33,940 nt of DNA from JBFLVQ01 sp040758525 (lineage in GTDB: Bacteria > Acidobacteriota > Blastocatellia > Chloracidobacteriales > JADJPF01): the NCBI GenBank assembly GCA_040758525.1, contig JBFLVQ010000022.1:1-33940 (forward strand), read 5' to 3'. Position numbers and translations under genes: made by a program. Each line of letters starts with the position of its first letter. Positions within the stretch are counted from its first letter, which is position 1. A model generated the notes under the pieces. That model was not told the origin of the DNA and ran no database searches. It saw nothing but the letters and a program-made list of their open reading frames with translations. Positions 15,858 through 24,600 of the stretch are shown here, piece by piece.

Positions 15858-17729
15858 TTAAGGCAGGACCTTAATACTAATAGTCTGCTGGCCGCCAATA
15901 AAAAATTGTGCGGGCGGAAGCTCCTCTGTAAGTAGGGTAGCAATTGCCAATGGTAGATAACCGTTGGTTGAGCGTGCCGAATCGAGCGCCGCCAACATAG
16001 AGGGTGGCAGGCTTGGCAGCTCCTCATTATTCACCACTGCGCCCGTATCTGAATAGTAGAGTTTCACATAAAGCCGATTGTTCTTGGGCAGCTTATTCAT
16101 CGCTTTGACCAGCGCAATAAGATTCTTGGGATTGGAATCGATTATTGCACGCTGATCCAGGTTTGCCATTACCCCACCATCACCTACCGTCACATTGAGA
16201 CGACCCAGCGGAGCATCTACAGGGATCACAACAGGAATCTTCTGCACACGTATTTCCCCCTGTTCGTTGCGTGCATAGGCTTGTATGTTGATTGTTTCGC
16301 CTCGCCTTGCTTCTGTGCGGTCAACCGCTAATCTAGTAAGTGTGCCGTAGGCGCGTCGATCTGCCGCCGTAAGGTTAACCTCTATCCCTTCCACATCGAA
16401 GTTGAATCCACTGCTATAAAGCATGCCAAGCGGGTAGGAGAGATAGATAATTGTCGAGATAAAAGCATTGTTGGCAGAAAAGCCGTTACTGAAGACGATA
16501 GGAGGCTGATTCTTGATACGAATCTTCCCTTCTAGGGTAAGAGTAAGATCGCCAAAGCTGCGCTCTGTTGTAATAATAGAATTGAGCGTGCTTAACTGTA
16601 CCAGCAAGGGTGTGAGATTATTATCAGCAATAACCTCCATGTTGTAGGCTGCTTTTTTGCCCCGACTCGACATTGTGATTGTTAAAGGAATCAGCTTTGG
16701 TGCTACTCCCAACTTACCGTAGATACCACTATATCGGTCTTGCTTGATAGCGCCTACCATATTACCAGTAACCGATAGTTTGAAAGAGTTGAGTAGATTT
16801 GGTACTACTGTAACGACTTTGGATTCGGCCATAGGCATATCGCTTATCCCTATACCACCAGGAGCAAAGAAGGGATGGCCAAAAGCATAGATCTTGTCAC
16901 CATCTCGCCAAGTAACAGTACCTGCGGCAGCTAGCGAGATATCTCCACGTACCAGTTCTACAGCAACCGATTTACCAGGCGCCAATGTTTCTGCAGTAGT
17001 AGCAGCAAGTCCCCCTGTTGAAGATGTACCACTTACTCCCGCGACAGGGTGAAATCCCATTGCTTGAAAGTAGTTGGTAAAGTATTGCATTACCGTGGGG
17101 TCAACGCCGCCAAAGGAGATTGGTGTGGCAATTGGCATTAAGGTCTGCCCTACTAGCGGAGCAAGGGTGGGAAAAATCGCTGCTTGTGCATCAATAGTAA
17201 CTGGTTGTAGCCCACCTAGCGGATTCATTAAATTTGTTTTGGCAGGATCAAACTCTCGCGCTCGACTGGCCGCAGCTAGCTCACTAAACGAAACGGCTGT
17301 GCTACGCCTGGGGGAAGTAGTCTCCTCCTCTGCTGATTGAAATGCTGAAAGCATCTCTTGAATAGGAGTTATTGCCCCAATAGGCTCTTTTGAGAAAGGT
17401 AACGCATAAGCAATCGCGCCTACCAGCTTGCCATTGATAAATACCGGGCTACCACTCATACCGGCAAACACTCCGCTACGATCCGTGAGCGGGCCCTTCA
17501 ATCTAATTATTATAAGCGAGCGTTTAGGCGTGGGCAAAAACCCTTTTATCACCCCCAATATCTCTACACCAAACTCCTGTGCCTGGTCGCCTTCAAAGAC
17601 AGTTCGCCCCACTGCTGTCATACCAGGCTTTACCTCTTCTAGGGGAAAATAAGAGGAATTGTTCTCTGTGGCGTAAACTATACTTGCCATCATCAGGACC
17701 AAACCCAATCCCGTCATTACTCGCTTCAT
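15858..17729 (-). CDS. Exported SpoIVB-like peptidase S55 domain protein
   Basis: A 623-residue exported protein with signal peptide MKRVMTGLGLVLMMASIVYA. Residues 30-130 read LEEVKPGMTAVGRTVFEG, then SGVFAGMSGSPVFINGKLVGAIAY and ITPIQEML. This matches the Ser-containing end of SpoIVB peptidase S55, with the nucleophile in GMSGSP (90-95). Residues about 265-350 (GTVTWRDGDKIYAFGHPFF through DRYSGIYG) resemble the His-containing part of SpoIVB, with His285 as candidate catalytic base. In SpoIVB the His part comes first, so the order here is reversed. The C-terminal 250 residues look like beta-sandwich domains (RGETINIQAYARN, APLGRLNVTVGDGG). The substrate is unknown; it may be a secreted protease or an inactive relative. 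GGAG lies five bases before the ATG. Confidence 0.85.
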   Translation of the reverse strand: MKRVMTGLGLVLMMASIVYATENNSSYFPLEEVKPGMTAVGRTVFEGDQAQEFGVEILGVIKGFLPTPKRSLIIIRLKGPLTDRSGVFAGMSGSPVFINGKLVGAIAYALPFSKEPIGAITPIQEMLSAFQSAEEETTSPRRSTAVSFSELAAASRAREFDPAKTNLMNPLGGLQPVTIDAQAAIFPTLAPLVGQTLMPIATPISFGGVDPTVMQYFTNYFQAMGFHPVAGVSGTSSTGGLAATTAETLAPGKSVAVELVRGDISLAAAGTVTWRDGDKIYAFGHPFFAPGGIGISDMPMAESKVVTVVPNLLNSFKLSVTGNMVGAIKQDRYSGIYGKLGVAPKLIPLTITMSSRGKKAAYNMEVIADNNLTPLLVQLSTLNSIITTERSFGDLTLTLEGKIRIKNQPPIVFSNGFSANNAFISTIIYLSYPLGMLYSSGFNFDVEGIEVNLTAADRRAYGTLTRLAVDRTEARRGETINIQAYARNEQGEIRVQKIPVVIPVDAPLGRLNVTVGDGGVMANLDQRAIIDSNPKNLIALVKAMNKLPKNNRLYVKLYYSDTGAVVNNEELPSLPPSMLAALDSARSTNGYLPLAIATLLTEELPPAQFFIGGQQTISIKVLP

Positions 17730-18290
17730 ACCTACTCCATAACACTTAAAATATTGCTTTTAGCAGAAAGATCAAAATCGCCCTGGGGGATCCCAACAGT
17801 GGCGGCAAGCTATCGCTGCATTCCTGCTTATTGTTAGCTTTCTACTTGCCTGCCAACCGCATTTTTCAATATAGCGGCCCGTAAATAAGGTGTCAACTAG
17901 GCATTAACACACTGCTAAGAAGCCTTCCTCTTTATCCAATAACCTACCTATATAGCTGTATATGCAGATGACGCTCGATTTATCCCCATTAATACCAATT
18001 ATGGTATGATGTATACAAAATTTGGATAGATTGTATCCAACCTACCATTGTCGATACTAGCTTTCCTTACTCTCGTATCTTTGCTTATTCTAATGAATAT
18101 AGAGATGTTAATAGTAAGCCTCACTAATGGCACACAAAATGCTCTATCCCATGTGGTTTTTCAAGCAATATCAAAAACAAAAGAGATACGAAGAACTAGT
18201 CCGCACAGTCTGGATACAAAGTAGCCATTTTGGCAAGCAAGGATGAGGCTCAATAAGAGTTTTTCAACTCCAGATGTAAGGAAGTAGTAA
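17730..18290. other. 561-bp gene-free divergent intergenic region
   Basis: It lies between the divergent S55-like and beta-helix genes. I find no convincing coding frame: the one minus-strand frame that enters it (18161-18511) is antisense to the start of the beta-helix gene. It holds the dyads and candidate promoter listed separately near 17992-18040. I see nothing recognisable in 17760-17990 or 18045-18270. Confidence 0.6.
17992..18040 (+). promoter_or_regulatory. Candidate extended -10 promoter flanked by two dyads
   Basis: TGGTATGAT (18002-18010) fits an extended -10 element (TGn plus TATGAT, 5/6). Its first bases overlap the dyad ATACCA-atta-TGGTAT (17992-18007). About 12 bases downstream, near the expected start point, is a second dyad TTGGATA-gattg-TATCCAA (18022-18040). 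The arrangement suggests repressor control of the 1063-residue protein gene, at the cost of a leader of about 270 bases. Inferred by eye. Confidence 0.35.
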
Positions 18291-21200
18291 ATGAAAGCCA
18301 AATTTCTATTTGTCACAACAAGTCTAATTCTTCTCGCAATCTTCTTCCCTTTTAAACAACCATTGCCTGTTAGGGCGAACAGTTCTGCCAAAACAGCGTC
18401 ACAGGCTGGAACAATAACCCCACTAGCAACAGTAACAGTAACGACCACTGCAGATAGCGGCACAGGATCGTTACGAGCAGCAATTAATGCTGCTAATGAC
18501 ACTGCCGCCACAACAATTCAGTTTAACATCCCTACTACCGACTCTGGCTTCAATGGACGGGTCTTTATAATTAGACCGGTAGCTCCACTGCCAACAATTA
18601 CCAAAGATGTAACCATCATTGATGGTGCTACTCAAACCACAGCAACCGGCGACACCAATACTGCCGGACCAGAAATTATCATTGATGGCAGTCTGTCATC
18701 GACGGGTGCCAACGGCATCACCTTAAATTCCAACAGCAACCAGATCAAGAATGTAATAATCAGCAACTTCTTTGGCGGTGCTGGTATTCTCATTAACGGT
18801 GGTCGTAACAATACCGTGACAGGTTGCTATATAGGCGCTAATGAGAATGGCCAAGCAACGGCTGGCAACCAGACCGGTATACGCCTGACGGGCGGTGCTA
18901 ATACCAACACTATTGGTGGTTTGACCGCAAATGGTAATGTCATCTCTGGCAATATCAATGAAGGCATAGTAATAACCGGAGTGGGATCAGATGCCAATAT
19001 TGTATCTGGTAATTTCATTGGTGTAGATGCCACTTCAACACGTAATCAACTACCCAACTTGGGTGATGGCCTTGTCATCAGCAGTGGTGCTAAAGCCAAT
19101 GTGATTGGTGGCGCGACTGCCAATATGGCCAATATTATTGCGGGAAACCTGCGCAATGGTATTGTCATAATGGGCAATGGAACAATGGGCAATCTGATAC
19201 AAGGCAACTTCATTGGCACGATCGGCAATGGAGTAGCGCGCGGCAATGGTCAATCTGGCATCACAATACTTGATGGTGCAGACTCAAACACAATTGGCGG
19301 TGCCCAGACCAATTTGGGCAATATGATCGCCTTTAATGCCGGCAATGGTATCTCTGTCGGCGCTGCCGCCAATGCAACTACAGTTTTACGCAACCGTATG
19401 TCGCGTAACTCGATCTTTTCAAATGGCGGTCTTGGTATAGATCTGGGAAGCGATGGAGTAACCAATAATGATGCTAATGATGCTGATAACGGCCCCAATA
19501 CATTACTCAATTTCCCTGTTATCACCTCAGCCGTGAGCAATGGTGCAAATGCTACTGTCACTGGCACAATCGATATTTCCAATCCAAGTACAGTGGCGAT
19601 TGAAATTTATACGACACCTCTGCCAACGCCCGGTTCTGATGCAAGCGGCTTTGGCGAAGGGCAAACATTTGTCACTAGTGTTACACCTACCTCTGGCGGT
19701 GCATTTACTGCAACCTTTACTACAGGCCCAATCGTTGTAATCACCGCATTAGCAATTGATGCTAATGGCAACACATCCGAGTTCTCATCAGCTTTTCAAC
19801 TGGGCGGTGGTCAGCCTGATTTCACTGTGATGAATCTTACTGCTACGCCCGCTTCAATTAATGCTGGTGGCACTACCAGAGTACAGTTCACAATCCGCAA
19901 TCAAGGTAATGCTTCTGCTTCTAGTGCTCGTCATGACATCGTGCTCTCAACCGATAGCACGATTAGCAATACGGATCAAGTACTGGCCAGTGTTATGACC
20001 AGCGCGCTGGCACCTAATGGGACACAGAGTTTCCAATCTGATATCACAATTGCTGCTGGTGGACCTTCTGGAACACTCTTCATAGGTGTGATCGCAGATG
20101 GCGGCACAGCTATTAATGAGTCGTCAGAAAACAACAATACTGCTAGTGTTCAGATCACCGTTGTGACGATGCCAGACCTTACTGTACGTAACCTTACCTT
20201 GACCCCTGCCAATGTCAATCCGGGCGACAATGTACGCCTAGAATTTGCCATCCTTAACCAAGGTAGTTCCAATGCTGGTCAGCACAGCGAAGATGTACGA
20301 CTATCAACCGATAATGTCATAGACAACAACGATACGCTTATTACCAGCCTGACCAGTGGTGGAATCAATGCTGGTTCGAGTGCACAGTTTGTCATTGATC
20401 TACGTATTCCCAATAACACTGCGCCAGGACGTTACTTTGTCGGTGTAGTGGCAGATGGGCGTGCTGCGATTGCAGAGACCAACGAGACCAATAATATTGC
20501 CAGTGCAACTATTAATGTAAGTGGCAATGTCGATTTTGATCTTTCGGAATTGAACGTAACCCCTAACACTGGCGCTGGTGGCACACCTATAACACTAAGC
20601 GTCAAGTTGAACAATCGTGGTTCAATATCGGCGCCTTCAATAACCTTGCAGGTGCGCTTCTCTGCCAATCAAACAATCGACAATAGTGATACCCTGCTTG
20701 GCACGCTCACTAGCGATGCACTGGCGGCGAGTGCTAGTACAACACTCACCTTCACTGGGGTAATTCCTGCTGGTTTTAACCCTGGCAACAACTTTATTGG
20801 TGTAATCGCAGATGCAGGTAATCAAGTGCAGGAGTCGAATGAGAATAATAACACCATCTCGACAACCTTCACGATTGCTGATCAGAGTGCGCCTAAAGTA
20901 ACCGTGCAAGCACCCAATGGTAATGAAATAATCATTGCTGGTGAATCGTTTACAATCACTTGGACAACAATGGATGATATTGGTGTAGTGACACAAGATA
21001 TCTTCCTTTCGATTGATAGCGGCGCCTCCTTTAACCAAGTTATTGCCACTGGACTGGCGGGCAACGCACGATCATTCTTATGGAATGTACCTGCCACTCT
21101 TAGCACCGGGACTGCACGTATACAGGTAGTAGCGCGTGATTCTAGTGGTAATCTGGGCAGTGATGCGTCAGACAACAACTTCTCTGTAGGACTACGACCC

Positions 21201-21482
21201 TTGCTACTGGCACCATCTTTTGCCAGCGGGAAACTGAGGTTCTTAGTGACAGGTTCAAATATTCAACCAGGAGCAAGCCTGATTGTAGTCAATGGAGCAA
21301 TTCGGGAGAGCTTTGCTATTAGTCTTAACAATAGTGGAACAAGGTTCATTGTCAAGAAGGGAGAACGTAGCAGTCCATCGCAGTTAAAGATAGCACAAGC
21401 GATTCCCAAGGGTGTCACGGTACAGTTGATCGTGCGTAATTCTAATGGAGTTGAATCTACGCCGATCGCTTTTCAACGTTAA
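18291..21482 (+). CDS. Large exported beta-helix/CARDB protein with shared C-terminal module
   Basis: A 1063-residue exported protein with a signal peptide (FLFVTTSLILLAIFFPF). AAGGAAG lies six bases before the ATG. Residues about 45-80 (VTTTADSGTGSLRAAINAAN) are the CSLREA-like cap that begins many right-handed beta-helix proteins. About 130-380 show helix coils with repeated NTIGG, GNVISGN and GNFIG units. Three CARDB-type adhesion domains start at about 509, 627 and 746, each ending in NESSENNNTAS-like turns. An Ig-like domain spans about 864-965 (APKVTVQAPNG to VVARDSSGN). The last 95 residues (969-1063) contain GSNIQPGA and RFIVK and match the end of the next gene's product. There is no LPXTG, PEP-CTERM or terminal membrane helix. 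Composition is rich in Asn, Thr, Gly and Ser. Probable surface or matrix adhesin; ligand unknown. Confidence 0.9.
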   Translation: MKAKFLFVTTSLILLAIFFPFKQPLPVRANSSAKTASQAGTITPLATVTVTTTADSGTGSLRAAINAANDTAATTIQFNIPTTDSGFNGRVFIIRPVAPLPTITKDVTIIDGATQTTATGDTNTAGPEIIIDGSLSSTGANGITLNSNSNQIKNVIISNFFGGAGILINGGRNNTVTGCYIGANENGQATAGNQTGIRLTGGANTNTIGGLTANGNVISGNINEGIVITGVGSDANIVSGNFIGVDATSTRNQLPNLGDGLVISSGAKANVIGGATANMANIIAGNLRNGIVIMGNGTMGNLIQGNFIGTIGNGVARGNGQSGITILDGADSNTIGGAQTNLGNMIAFNAGNGISVGAAANATTVLRNRMSRNSIFSNGGLGIDLGSDGVTNNDANDADNGPNTLLNFPVITSAVSNGANATVTGTIDISNPSTVAIEIYTTPLPTPGSDASGFGEGQTFVTSVTPTSGGAFTATFTTGPIVVITALAIDANGNTSEFSSAFQLGGGQPDFTVMNLTATPASINAGGTTRVQFTIRNQGNASASSARHDIVLSTDSTISNTDQVLASVMTSALAPNGTQSFQSDITIAAGGPSGTLFIGVIADGGTAINESSENNNTASVQITVVTMPDLTVRNLTLTPANVNPGDNVRLEFAILNQGSSNAGQHSEDVRLSTDNVIDNNDTLITSLTSGGINAGSSAQFVIDLRIPNNTAPGRYFVGVVADGRAAIAETNETNNIASATINVSGNVDFDLSELNVTPNTGAGGTPITLSVKLNNRGSISAPSITLQVRFSANQTIDNSDTLLGTLTSDALAASASTTLTFTGVIPAGFNPGNNFIGVIADAGNQVQESNENNNTISTTFTIADQSAPKVTVQAPNGNEIIIAGESFTITWTTMDDIGVVTQDIFLSIDSGASFNQVIATGLAGNARSFLWNVPATLSTGTARIQVVARDSSGNLGSDASDNNFSVGLRPLLLAPSFASGKLRFLVTGSNIQPGASLIVVNGAIRESFAISLNNSGTRFIVKKGERSSPSQLKIAQAIPKGVTVQLIVRNSNGVESTPIAFQR

Positions 21483-21489
21483 CAGAATC

Positions 21490-21530
21490 AATGGTGGGGA
21501 GGTCTAATGATAGACTTCTCTACCATTTTC
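21490..21530 (+). terminator. Terminator after the 1063-residue protein gene
   Basis: A 17-bp stem including G-U pairs: AATGGT (21490-21495) with ACCATT (21522-21527), GTCTA with TAGAC inside, loop ATGA. The stem closes into TTTT. It starts eight bases after the stop codon. Confidence 0.75.
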
Positions 21531-21614
21531 GATTATAAAAATTATGTACTAAGTTAAAAATGGTTTAATCTTGTTAACGCTAACATAGATTGCTTATAGA
21601 AATAATTGAATACA

Positions 21615-21642
21615 TGAGCCGGTCGGGCACCCCGGCCGCTCA
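21615..21642 (+). promoter_or_regulatory. GC-rich leader hairpin before the giant secreted protein
   Basis: TGAGC, a bulged C, then GGTCGGG (21615-21627) pairs with CCCGGCC-GCTCA (21631-21642) around a CAC loop: 12 pairs, one of them T-G. It is embedded in AT-rich sequence, ends eight bases before the AGGAGG ribosome binding site (21650-21655), and no T-tract follows. A translational or mRNA-stability control element is more likely than a terminator. I recognise no known riboswitch. Confidence 0.55.
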
Positions 21643-21662
21643 AGAGACGAGGAGGATTACTG

Positions 21663-24600
21663 ATGAAGAGGAAGTTATGGGTTATTATCAGCCTGGCTTG
21701 CTTCTTTATAGGAGCGAGTTTTTGGCTCCTAACGCCGGGCAGTGAAACTAGTGCCAGTGCCGCTAGCGCTGCGGTAGGCACAAAAGCAAACACTCCAGCA
21801 AAGATCACGCTGCATGTCAGCGGACGATATGAAAAATTAGGATTTGTTGACGCGGCAGATCTCCCAGAGAATGTAAATACCCTGGGCGGCCTCACCCAGC
21901 CCATAGCACTGGCGCAACAAGACGTCAACAACGATAGTGTGCCAGATCTGGTTACTAGTTATGCTACTAATGGTGGCAGCGAGTTGCGTGTACGGCTAGC
22001 TTCGCCTACGGGCGAGTTCACCGATGCCCCACAGAGTTATACCCTCGCCGCTCCTGCCAAAGCACTTGCCTTTGGCGATTTCAATGTTGATGGTGCCCAG
22101 GATATCGCGATTGCCAATGCGGAAGCAGGCACACTCTCACTGCTGCTAGGAAGTGACCAGGGAATATTCACAACTGGTCCTACGATAAATTTAGGCGGCA
22201 GCCTCGTCACACTTACTGCTGGCGATATCAATCGTGATGGTCTCACCGATCTACTCACGGTCGACGAAGCATCTAATGCAGTACGTCTAGTTATTAATCA
22301 GGGCGATCTAAGCACATCTGAGATGAAGGTTATCAAGCCAATAGGGCTTGGTCAGATTGCTTTTGCCAAGTTTGGCGACTTCGATAATGACTTCCGACTT
22401 GATATTGCGATCGCTAGCAACTCTGGCTTGGCCGTGTTCTATGGCGATGAGAAAGGCAATTTCCCGCGTGAGCAACGGCTCGCCTACGCCAACTCAGTAC
22501 GTGGTATGGTGGTCGGTGATCTGAATGGCGACCATTTTCCTGATCTTGCCGTTTCCGGTTCCTCAGGTATCACGGTCTGGTTTACACGACGAGAGAAAGG
22601 TTTCTCAAAACCGAAATCATTCTCCGCTGGCGAAGGTGTACGTGACCTCGTAGCAGGCAATTTCAATAGCGACGATTACCTGGATCTAGCCGTCATCAAT
22701 GATGGCACGAGTCAAGTATCTGTGCTCTTGAACAGTAAGGGCGGCAACCTTTCTGAGCCACTCTCAATGGATGTAGATCAAAATCCAGTTGCGCTCACAG
22801 CAGGTAATTTCCGTCGCCATGGTATTGAAGGTATAGCGATCAGTAAAGCAGATGGCGGCACAGTACTGGCTATTCAGCCGCTGGCTATCACCTTACAGGT
22901 CTCTACGCTCAATGATGAGAACGATTGCCCAAGTTGTACTAGCGCACAACTCACCGCTCTCAAAGGACCATTGGGCGCGCCCGGTGGTAGTACAGGCATC
23001 AGCTTGCGTGAAGCGCTTACAGCGCTTAACAATGACTTCGTAACTTCCAACAAAGCTAATCAGGGTGTTGGCTTCCAGACTCTTTCCACCACCTCTGGGC
23101 CACCTCCGAATGCAAACGTAGAATCTGATACTCGCTCGATCTGCGGCACGGCTACCAATCAGACCTACTGGTTTATCGCGCTAACAGGTGGCAATCTGCC
23201 TCCTATTCTTGCTCCTGGTACAGCGATTGATGGCACGGTGGTAAACACAAGCGCGCTTAGTGGCGCAACCAACACACTTGGCTCCAAAGTCATATTGAGC
23301 GGTGGTGGTATCATCATCACCTCTTCTGCACCCAATTGTATGATCAAAGGTGTGGCAATTATCAATGCACCGCAAAACGCCATTGTGGCATCAAGCAATG
23401 GCAATATGATCACACAGAACAATATTGGGTTTGATTGCGATACGATCACACCAGGACCAAATGCATTAAGCGGTATAGTGCTAAGTGGCACATCAAGCAC
23501 ACAAGTCACTAACAACTTTATTGGTGCCAATGGACAGGATGGTATACAGGTCAATGGCATCTCTTTGGCAGTATCGATACCACAAAACAACACCCTCGAT
23601 AATAATCGTATAGGTGTCAACCGCGTCGGTACAACACTTGTGCCTGGCACAGTGATCAGTGCAGCCAACCTGCGCGATGGTATACGTATTCAATCAGGCG
23701 CAACTGGCAACACAATCACCAATAGTACCATCGGCGGTAACTTAGGTTTTGGTATCAACGTTAGTGATAACATCACCAGTAATACCACGATTCGCAGCAA
23801 TCGCGTTGGTATTGATCCCAGTGGTCAGATTGCCTTGCCTAACGTGTTAGGCGGTGTGAGTATCTCGACACTAGGAAACTCGAAGTTCAACACCGTCACT
23901 CAAAATCTTATCTCCGGTAATGGCGTGTTAGGTCTTACTGCCATAGGTATGGGCAATGGTGTGAGGATCGCGAGTGGCGACGTACAAGCCCAGTTTAACA
24001 TCGTAGCGATTAACAAGATTGGTGTGAACTCGACCGGTTCAGTGCAGGTGCCAAATCTTGGTGATGGCTTACTTATTACTGGTTCATCCAATGGTAACAC
24101 GATTGGCGGTACACAACCGGCCAACTTCAATCAGATTTCTGGTAACATTGGTACTGGCGTACACATAGGTGGTACAGTTGCGCCTGCCAATCCTAACAAC
24201 AACCTGATCCAGAATAATGATATTGGTGCTAACAACCTAGGCACAGGCGCGCCTTTTGATCCCAATACTCCAGCAGCAGCACAACCGCGTAGCAATAAGG
24301 GTGGTGGTGTGTTTGTCGATGGCGCTGCGTTTGCGAACACAATCTTCCTTAATGATATTGCGTTCAATAACGATACTGCGGTTATGGCGCCAGTCTTTAA
24401 TCCGCCAGCTACACCAGTAAGCGGTATCACACATAGCGCAACCACTCTAGCCAACAATGCTACCTTCAACACGTTTAGCTCTAACAATGTCTTTCTTAAC
24501 CCGCCCGATGTATTGGCAGTAACTCCAAACATCAATGTAACTGCGGGTCAAGAAGGTATCCTGAATAATCAGATTAACAATGTGATGCTTACGTCATTAA

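Noticed and set aside
15753..15935. 60-codon plus-strand frame
   Set aside because: Begins inside the terminator hairpin and overlaps the S55 gene antisense; no ribosome binding site.
18161..18511. 116-codon minus-strand frame in the divergent gap
   Set aside because: Mostly antisense to the signal peptide and cap of the beta-helix protein; no coherent protein pattern.
22900..24500. Repeated Asn/Gly motifs as a possible DNA tandem repeat or CRISPR-like array
   Set aside because: The repetition is at protein level (beta-helix coils) with variable unit length and diverged DNA.
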